The notes below the pieces were generated by a model. It did not search any database. It was not told the DNA's origin and was given only the letters and a program-made list of their open reading frames with translations. A program made the position numbers and the translations under genes. From Rheinheimera sp. SA_1 (GTDB lineage: Bacteria; Pseudomonadota; Gammaproteobacteria; Enterobacterales; Alteromonadaceae), in assembly GCF_001669775.1 (NCBI RefSeq), contig NZ_LXWK01000017.1, positions 434,001 to 498,000 on the forward strand: a stretch of 64,000 bases of DNA. The letters run 5' to 3'. Of the stretch, positions 58,358 through 64,000 are shown piece after piece (the first letter of the stretch is position 1; each line of letters opens with the position of its first letter).

Positions 58358-59311
58358 TTATCTGGAAAGTTGCCGTAACCGGTACAAATCCCGACCCACT
58401 TCGTAGATGCAAAATAGTCCAGCCAGCAGGAAAATATTCCGCAGCACCCGGTCTAAATCGGCAATTGTCAGCAACGTTGGCAATGGATTGTCTGTCCCCA
58501 CTAACAAGGCAGGTGATAGCCACAACAGCAGAAAACTCAGGCTAAACCCCAGGTTTAACACGACATTGATGCTCAAGGTAAGTTTGGTCCAATACGGCCG
58601 CCACACCCACCATAGATTGGCCAGCACTGACACCACTAACAATGCCGAAAGCCATGGCACCCATTGCTGAATTTCCGGATTAAGCGCCACCCGGATACTG
58701 GCCAACGTCTCGGCCGACATCCATAGTGGATACCACAAAACGATTAATAAAAAAGCGGAAGTCGCCAGATCTGTCAGTAAGTCACCGGCACTCATTTGTT
58801 GCCAGGGCCGGCTGACCGACGGTAAATCCTGCACCCGCCATTGTTTCGACAGCAACCAGCTATTGTCAGCACCACCAGCGCTATAAGCGTAAAACAGCAG
58901 CGTCACCACCATAAAAGCGGTCGCTGCCGAATCAAAAAAACCAAATAACAACTGCATTAAAAACTGCAGCGTTTTGAAATAATCCGTCTGCAAAAAATGA
59001 ATACTGCTACCAAGACATTGCAGCAAAAATATCAATCCAAACACATAGATCAGGGTTTGTTTATACACCGGCATCAATTCGGAGCTGACCAAAGGCGTCG
59101 GTGGCACATAGGTCGCCGCCACTTGCCGCGGATGCCCCCACAGTTGCAGGGTTGCCGCTACTTCGTCGTCGGTGAGTTTGCGCCCCAGTTCATCCTGCTG
59201 ACTTTCCAGCTGATCCAGCAAATGCGAGCTCAGCTCACGGCCGATATCAGTTCTTTTGTCTTCAGGCAAATAACGTTGTACTGCATTGATGTAACGATCG
59301 ACCAGTTCCAT
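58358..59311 (-). CDS. HAAS-domain membrane protein (PadR-linked)
   Basis: 317 residues from ATG 59311, whose first base is the last of the PadR stop (TAATG), with GGAG upstream. The N-terminal ~75 residues form a helical HAAS/permease-prefix-type domain (Y-L-P-E-D-K-R-T-D-I-G-R-E-L and G-H-P-R-Q-V-A). Six or seven membrane helices follow. Such proteins are commonly coupled to PadR regulators and stress- or envelope-responsive; their function is not known. Confidence 0.75.
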   Translation of the reverse strand: MELVDRYINAVQRYLPEDKRTDIGRELSSHLLDQLESQQDELGRKLTDDEVAATLQLWGHPRQVAATYVPPTPLVSSELMPVYKQTLIYVFGLIFLLQCLGSSIHFLQTDYFKTLQFLMQLLFGFFDSAATAFMVVTLLFYAYSAGGADNSWLLSKQWRVQDLPSVSRPWQQMSAGDLLTDLATSAFLLIVLWYPLWMSAETLASIRVALNPEIQQWVPWLSALLVVSVLANLWWVWRPYWTKLTLSINVVLNLGFSLSFLLLWLSPALLVGTDNPLPTLLTIADLDRVLRNIFLLAGLFCIYEVGRDLYRLRQLSR

Positions 59312-59643
59312 TATGGTTGCTCCAGTAAGTTGCCAAGCGCGCCGTTCAGCTGTTGCCATTCTTCGGTTAGTTGCTGCAGTAATTCGCCGCCCAGGGTAGA
59401 AAGTTGGTAGTAGCGACGTTCACGCCCTTCGGCTTGTTGCCATTCGCTATCCAGTAAGCCTTGTTCCGCCAGTCGCCGCACCAGCGGATATAAAGTGCCT
59501 TCATCGATGTCGATGCCGGCATCCTGTAATTGTTTGCGCAGTGAATAACCGTAATGCGGCTGCTTTAGCGACGACAACACCGCCAGCACCAGCACCCCAC
59601 GGCGTAGCTCACCACGCATTTTGTCTAATCGGTTTTCGGTCAT
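59311..59643 (-). CDS. PadR-family transcriptional regulator
   Basis: 110 residues from ATG 59643 with AAGGATC upstream; a longer frame to 59733 would run through the operator-like repeats. Winged-helix PadR motifs: L-A-V-L-S-S-L-K-Q-P-H-Y-G-Y-S-L, E-G-T-L-Y-P-L-V-R-R-L and R-R-Y-Y-Q-L-S-T-L-G. It probably represses its own operon with the HAAS membrane protein. Confidence 0.9.
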   Translation of the reverse strand: MTENRLDKMRGELRRGVLVLAVLSSLKQPHYGYSLRKQLQDAGIDIDEGTLYPLVRRLAEQGLLDSEWQQAEGRERRYYQLSTLGGELLQQLTEEWQQLNGALGNLLEQP

Positions 59644-59706
59644 TGTTGATCCTTGCTTATGGCCGCTTTGGTCAGCCCGGACGCTGCGTTGAACCTTTGT
59701 TATGGG

Positions 59707-59774
59707 TACTGTATGTCGCATACTGTATAACACATACTATGCGACACACAGCAAATACTATGCGTCATACAGTA
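59707..59774. promoter_or_regulatory. Repeated operator-like sites upstream of padR
   Basis: Three related sites: 59707-59728 (TACTGTATGTCGCATACTGT), and inverted relatives at 59734-59745 (ATACTATGCGAC) and 59755-59774 (ATACTATGCGTCATACAGTA). PadR proteins bind such dyads, so this is a candidate autoregulatory region 60 bases before the gene. Confidence 0.65.
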
Positions 59775-60027
59775 ATAATGCAAGTGCGAAGCAAAAAAAA
59801 ACCAGTGGTGCCACTGTGGGATCTCGTAATCAGTGAAAGAAATTCTCACCATCCCCGAAACAATTCTCACAATCCTTAGGAGTTAGATACCCGTGTATAC
59901 TTTTATACATAAGTTATTGATTTAAAATAAATTAAACAGGATTTTCGCTTATCAAAAAAACTTGCCTTTAACTTTAATTTGGGTTAAAAACGACCGTATG
60001 AAGTTAAGTTAAATGGGCTGACTAATA
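59775..60027. other. AT-rich gap before the XRE gene
   Basis: About 250 bases at the transition from host genes to the second accessory segment. No gene or clear transposon end was seen. Confidence 0.35.
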
Positions 60028-60411
60028 ATGACTCCATTTGGTGAGCGTTTAGAGCAACTGAGAAGAAAGAGAGGCCTAAAACAGGTCGAACTAGCAGAAC
60101 TGGTTGGTATCAAGGCGAGCTACGTCAGCGTTTTAGAACGAGGCCACAAGGGCGCGCCTTCAAAATATGTCCTCAGAAAGATTATCGAAAAACTCCATTT
60201 ATCAGAACAAGAGCAAAAAGCACTCTTACATGATGCAGAAATCTCTGACTTTACTTTAAAAATCCTTACTGGTATTTCTCGCTCAGAATTTGAGCTAATA
60301 CATCAATTGAAAAACGTACTGGGTAGTTTGAATGAGGATCAGATTTTGATTATGAAGACTGTCTTGAACATAAAGTGCGAAAGACGTTTTAGCAGAGGAG
60401 GCATGATATGA
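60028..60411 (+). CDS. XRE-family regulator
   Basis: 127 residues. The N-terminal helix-turn-helix reads L-R-R-K-R-G-L-K-Q-V-E-L-A-E-L-V-G-I-K-A-S-Y-V-S-V-L-E-R-G. The C-terminal ~50 residues are helical and unassigned. Paired operator-like sites follow the gene, before the TnsA-type gene, so it may control that gene. Confidence 0.85.
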   Translation: MTPFGERLEQLRRKRGLKQVELAELVGIKASYVSVLERGHKGAPSKYVLRKIIEKLHLSEQEQKALLHDAEISDFTLKILTGISRSEFELIHQLKNVLGSLNEDQILIMKTVLNIKCERRFSRGGMI

Positions 60412-60454
60412 AAAATTAACAGGGCACGACAGATGCCGGCCCCGTCAAGTTTTT

Positions 60455-60491
60455 AAGTAGATATCTACCTTCGCAAGTAAAGTATCCACTT
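60455..60491. promoter_or_regulatory. Paired operator-like sites before the TnsA-type gene
   Basis: AAGTAGATATCTACCT (60455-60470, including the palindrome GTAGATATCTAC) and an inverted relative AAGTAAAGTATCCACTT (60475-60491). They are spaced for cooperative dimer binding, perhaps by the upstream XRE protein. Confidence 0.5.
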
Positions 60492-60571
60492 CCAGACCTG
60501 TCGCGTCAACCGGCCTTTATCAACATTTCTGTGTTTATAAATTTTATTACCTGAATTGGTAAGGGATTCGT

Positions 60572-61312
60572 ATGACCAAAATTTTATCCGTTGGGCCTTC
60601 AGGTCCATGGCGGCAGCCCTGTGCTGTACCTAAAAAACCACATCAAAGAATGAGAGAGCCAGTTTCTCCCTCAAAAGGAAGAGTCGTTGGTTATTACTCG
60701 TCATGCAAAAATAACCGAGGAACAGCGTGGGAATCACAACTTGAACTCAAAGCCTGCACACTATTTGAGTTTTCCCCCTCAATTCGAAGCTACCAAGAGC
60801 AGCCGATCACTCTTTGGCTACCAGCTAGGTACGACAAACTCAGTCGATACACTCCGGATTTTGAAATTACAGATATAAATGGATTGGTTAGCTACGTTGA
60901 GGTCAAACCGGAATCAAAGCTAAGAGACCCATTGATTAGAGAGACCTTGCTGGCAGCGTCAACTTTGCTGGAAAAACAAGGCTATCCATATTTTGTGCTC
61001 ACAGAAAAAGAACTACTCCAACAACATCTGATTCGCAATCTTACAGTACTTAAAGCATATAAGCGTTACGAGTTTGAAGCTAATGAACTATTGCGAGCAA
61101 TTAACTGGATAACTATTCAGGGACAAAGCACCTATCGGGATTTCTCAAGTTATATGGGGGGACCAAAAGCAGTGCTTGCACTGATAGCACAACAACTTGT
61201 CGCGACAGATTTATACCAGCCCTTATCACTTACTACCCCTATTTGGCCAACTGAGGAGAGCAACCATGAAAACAACCTGTTTAAAGGTCGGTTTGCACCT
61301 GACTTTGAGTAA
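60572..61312 (+). CDS. TnsA-type transposon endonuclease
   Basis: 246 residues with AAGGGA before the ATG. The catalytic pattern of TnsA fits: Glu54 in W-E-S-Q-L-E, Asp96 in Y-T-P-D-F, and Glu110-Val-Lys112 in Y-V-E-V-K-P. A C-terminal TnsA-like helical part follows. In Tn7-like elements TnsA cleaves the 5' strand with TnsB. No tnsB follows; instead a transposase fragment and an unrelated ATPase gene do. It is either an orphan remnant or part of a non-transposon system. Confidence 0.75.
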   Translation: MTKILSVGPSGPWRQPCAVPKKPHQRMREPVSPSKGRVVGYYSSCKNNRGTAWESQLELKACTLFEFSPSIRSYQEQPITLWLPARYDKLSRYTPDFEITDINGLVSYVEVKPESKLRDPLIRETLLAASTLLEKQGYPYFVLTEKELLQQHLIRNLTVLKAYKRYEFEANELLRAINWITIQGQSTYRDFSSYMGGPKAVLALIAQQLVATDLYQPLSLTTPIWPTEESNHENNLFKGRFAPDFE

Positions 61313-61392
61313 CATACAGTACCAAATAGCTAAAATTTTACTTCCGAATATGTTCCATCTTGAACGCATAGTTGATGGTAATCATCCCATTT

Positions 61393-61560
61393 TTAATGGG
61401 CGTTAGAAGTAGAAGGTTGTGTTATTAAAGCCTGTTTGTATTTCGGTGGTATACCTCCAATGGCTTTGTTTGATCGTTCATTGTGATAAAACCTGAGCCA
61501 CTCAACTGAGAGAGGTGTCTGGATAGAATTTATATTGTGCTGTAAACGTCCGTTACGATA
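61393..61560 (-). pseudogene. C-terminal fragment of an IS3-like transposase
   Basis: The minus-strand frame reads W-L-R-F-Y-H-N-E-R-S-N-K-A-I-G-G-I-P-P-K-Y, typical of the end of IS3-family DDE integrase cores. The N-terminal catalytic part is missing; the upstream boundary lies near the start of the ATPase gene. Exact end is uncertain. Confidence 0.6.
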
Positions 61561-61598
61561 CTCTAACAATAGATACCGCCATTCAAAAGGGAGAGGGC

Positions 61599-64000
61599 AT
61601 GGCATCTGCTAGGCAGGATTTTGAAAGCTTTGTTCGCTGGCTATACCACCCTGAGAGGCAAGTTCCCAGTGACGTTCGCCGCTTGGCTACTTTGGCCCTT
61701 GCTAACTTTGACGAATTAGCTGGAACTTCGCGACAACGAAGTCAGCGTTCCACATTTCTCGTCAATGTAATGCGGCGGGAGCTTGCTGGCGTAGCTGAGG
61801 TGCCCCCACCCGACATTGCTGAAGCAAACGCCGGTGTTTGGTCTTGGAACAGGTTGCGTCACCTGACACTCGGTCCATTTCGGGGATTCCGTGCACCTGA
61901 ACCTTTCGACCTAACAAAGCAGATCATTCTATTCTACGGCCCCAATGGTAGTGGGAAAACCAGCCTTTGCGAAGGATTAGAATATGCCCTTCTTGGAGAT
62001 GTCGAAGAGGCCGGAAGCAAACGCATTGCGGCTAGGACGTATCTAGCAAATATCCACGATAGACGATTCGATCCACCAGTGCTAAAGGCATCAGATCACC
62101 AAGGTCGTGAAGTGGACGTTGTTGCCAACCTAGACACCTATCGCTTCTGCTTCATTGAAAAAAACCGAATCGATGCATTCTCGAGAATCGCTGCCCGACC
62201 GAGTGCACATCGAGCTGAACTGATTGCCACGCTATTTGGTATGGATCAGTTCAATGAGTTCGTAAGAAACTTCAACGAAAGCATAGATGGACAACTTGTC
62301 TTGAGCAGCGAGCAACAGAATGCCTTGACACTTCGCCGTAACGCGTTGGCAGCAGACCGAGCAACCGTTGAAGGTGCCGCTGCCTCCCTTCAAGTATTGG
62401 ACGAAGAGGAATCTTCTCTGGCGATGGAGTACGCAGTTGACCTTACATACCAAGCTCTCAAGAGCTTGATAGGTACTGCTGATGCTCCGGCTCGTCTCCA
62501 AGAACTTGATGATATTTTGGGGGCGATTCCACCGAATGTTCTTGGCATCACGCGTCAAGGCCTCCAGGACGCTTTTGCTGAGGCACATCAATGCTCCGAA
62601 GAGCTTGATGCAGTCATCAATGCTCTTCACGCCAAAAGCGACCAGGTTTCCTTCAAGACACTCTACAACTCTGTTCTCGCCTTACAGCAGACCATTGGAG
62701 ATCGTTGCCCCGCGTGCGACACGCCGCTCACAGGTGTTGTCGTAGATCCGTTTGGGAAAGCAACCGATGGCTTGCAGAAGCTTGGAGAGCTGGGTGCCCT
62801 TCAAGATAAACACCAAACCATCGAGGTAAAACTGGGTCAGGCATCGCGCGCGTTACGGCAGATGCTAACCTCACTCTGCGCATTTGTAACCGCTCATCAA
62901 GAAGAGGAAACAGCAATCGGTCGCTGGGTATTGCAACTTCCTGCCGAGCCTGTCGGACGATGGTGGACAGATATCTACCCCCAGACGCCCGCAGGTCCGC
63001 ACGGATTGCCTTCACTTGAAGATATTCTCGCCTTTGTAGACCGCATGGTTGCTCAAGACGATGCGTCACGGAGGGCTCAGAGAGAACGACAACCACACAT
63101 CGACGAGCGTCGGCGACTCAACGAGTTTCAACTAAAGGTCCAAGCGCAAGATCTCAAGCGGCAACAACTGCAAGCGGATATTGAAGCAGCGCGTAACCGC
63201 ATCAAAGCTTTCGACGAAACAAATGCTGGTTTGACCGCGCAAGCGGATCAGGAAGCACTAGATATCGCCCGCGACACACCTTACAAGGCTGCCTATGACA
63301 GATTTCTTGAAGCCTTGAGGTCTTATAGAGATCAGCTTCCCGGTCAGCTATTGGCTGGCCTAAACGAAGCCGCCAAAGATCTCTATAACGCTTTCAATCG
63401 TAATGATCGCGAAGAAGACAAGCTATCAGCGCTGTATCTGCCTTTAACCGGCGATGATAAGATCGAAATCTGCTTTCAGGGCAATCCTGATGTTCGCGTC
63501 GATGCACTTCATGTTCTTAGTGAGGGGCATATTCGCTGTCTCGGACTGGCAATCCTGATGACCAAAGCGAAGAGCATCGGCTGTCCAGTTATCGTCTTCG
63601 ATGATGCCATCAACGCGATCGACCATGACCATAGAGGTGGAATCCGAGAGGCTATTTTTGAAAGCGACCACTTCACTAACACCCAATTGATCGTCACCTG
63701 TCATAGCAACGAGTTTATAAAAGATATCCAACAACATCTACCTGCTCAGCGTAGGAATGGGTGCCAGGTCTACCTGCTCAGGCATCACGATGGCAACTAT
63801 CAACCGAGAGTGACCGGCAACATATCGAGCGCGAACTACATCGCAAAAGCCAGAGCAGCAAGAGAAGCGCTGAACGACCGAGATGCGTTGGCGGCGTCCC
63901 GCCAAGCCTTGGAGATGCTGAGCGAGAAAACTTGGCGCTGGCTTGGAAGTCATGATCTTGGTGTGCTAAATCTTATGCTCGCTGGCGTCGGTGCCGAGCC
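61599..64000 (+). CDS. SMC/RecF-like ATPase with CPxC hook, cut by window end
   Basis: The frame is open from ATG 61599 (AGGGAGAGGGC upstream) to the window end, at least 800 residues. Walker A is G114-P-N-G-S-G-K120-T in an N-terminal head with R-H-L-T-L-G-P-F-R-G-F-R. A long coiled-coil arm carries C370-P-A-C373, a zinc-hook-like motif, in the middle. The C-terminal head has an ABC signature L-S-E-G-H (640-644) and a Walker B V-I-V-F-D668-D669, with D-D in place of the usual D-E, then a N-A-I-D-H D-loop. It is followed by a ~100-residue C-terminal region starting Y-L-L-R-H-H-D. Architecture resembles SbcC/RloC/LmuB-type defence ATPases. The partner gene, if any, lies beyond the window. Confidence 0.8.
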   Translation, partial: MASARQDFESFVRWLYHPERQVPSDVRRLATLALANFDELAGTSRQRSQRSTFLVNVMRRELAGVAEVPPPDIAEANAGVWSWNRLRHLTLGPFRGFRAPEPFDLTKQIILFYGPNGSGKTSLCEGLEYALLGDVEEAGSKRIAARTYLANIHDRRFDPPVLKASDHQGREVDVVANLDTYRFCFIEKNRIDAFSRIAARPSAHRAELIATLFGMDQFNEFVRNFNESIDGQLVLSSEQQNALTLRRNALAADRATVEGAAASLQVLDEEESSLAMEYAVDLTYQALKSLIGTADAPARLQELDDILGAIPPNVLGITRQGLQDAFAEAHQCSEELDAVINALHAKSDQVSFKTLYNSVLALQQTIGDRCPACDTPLTGVVVDPFGKATDGLQKLGELGALQDKHQTIEVKLGQASRALRQMLTSLCAFVTAHQEEETAIGRWVLQLPAEPVGRWWTDIYPQTPAGPHGLPSLEDILAFVDRMVAQDDASRRAQRERQPHIDERRRLNEFQLKVQAQDLKRQQLQADIEAARNRIKAFDETNAGLTAQADQEALDIARDTPYKAAYDRFLEALRSYRDQLPGQLLAGLNEAAKDLYNAFNRNDREEDKLSALYLPLTGDDKIEICFQGNPDVRVDALHVLSEGHIRCLGLAILMTKAKSIGCPVIVFDDAINAIDHDHRGGIREAIFESDHFTNTQLIVTCHSNEFIKDIQQHLPAQRRNGCQVYLLRHHDGNYQPRVTGNISSANYIAKARAAREALNDRDALAASRQALEMLSEKTWRWLGSHDLGVLNLMLAGVGAE

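Noticed and set aside
62232-63953. Several minus-strand genes at the right end
   Set aside because: All are antisense to a continuous 800-codon plus-strand frame with clear ATPase motifs.

Overview
The window looks like a chromosomal segment of a gammaproteobacterium near the Alteromonadales/Chromatiales border. The mix of secreted subtilases, a large TonB-dependent receptor with a GH3 glycosidase, an E. coli-like PyrC, Kdo/heptose LPS genes and paired bacterioferritins would fit a Rheinheimera- or Alishewanella-like organism. The genus is an inference and could not be checked.

Host backbone, 1-21.7 kb: a CBS-pair protein, an orphan ParS/MbcA-type antitoxin-like protein, a PA-domain subtilase, a BaiN/YhiN-type flavoprotein and a second subtilase with a pre-peptidase C-terminal domain. 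An LPS inner-core block follows: a WaaA-KdkA fusion, a GT-B-like protein, gmhA, hldE, a GT9 heptosyltransferase and gmhB. Then come a DUF1569-like protein, a Tsx-like porin, a DUF599 membrane protein, a CHASE/PAS histidine kinase, pyrC, a TPR histidine kinase and tRNA-Arg(CCG).

Accessory region, 21.7-41.6 kb: two related integrative elements lie in tandem in the 3' end of tRNA-Arg(CCG). Element A (about 21.78-33.23 kb) is complete: integrase, an integrase-linked small gene, an AlpA-like regulator, a phage GPA-type HUH replication protein and matching attL/attR. Element B (about 33.37-41.45 kb) has lost its replication and regulator genes and most of its integrase. Both carry cargo in the same two slots, one between attL and the rep 3' end and one between the regulator side and the integrase. 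Slot 1 holds a TIR + DUF4062 + transmembrane-macro operon (Thoeris type II-like) in A, and an overlapping metallophosphoesterase-HAD phosphatase pair in B. Slot 2 holds a small PD-(D/E)XK protein and a nuclease-helicase in A, and a 1073-residue NACHT ATPase with membrane segments at both ends in B. The metallophosphoesterase-HAD pair and the membrane NACHT are the best candidates for undescribed anti-phage systems.

Host backbone, 41.6-59.7 kb: a LytS/LytTR two-component pair, GH3 beta-glucosidase, TonB-dependent receptor, a small membrane protein, photolyase, katG, two unrecognised or periplasmic proteins, two complementary bacterioferritin subunits, and a PadR/HAAS membrane-protein operon with repeated operator-like sites.

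Right end, 60.0-64.0 kb: a second accessory segment with an XRE regulator, a TnsA-type endonuclease without visible TnsB, a transposase fragment, and a long SMC/RecF-like ATPase with a CPxC hook that runs off the window end.
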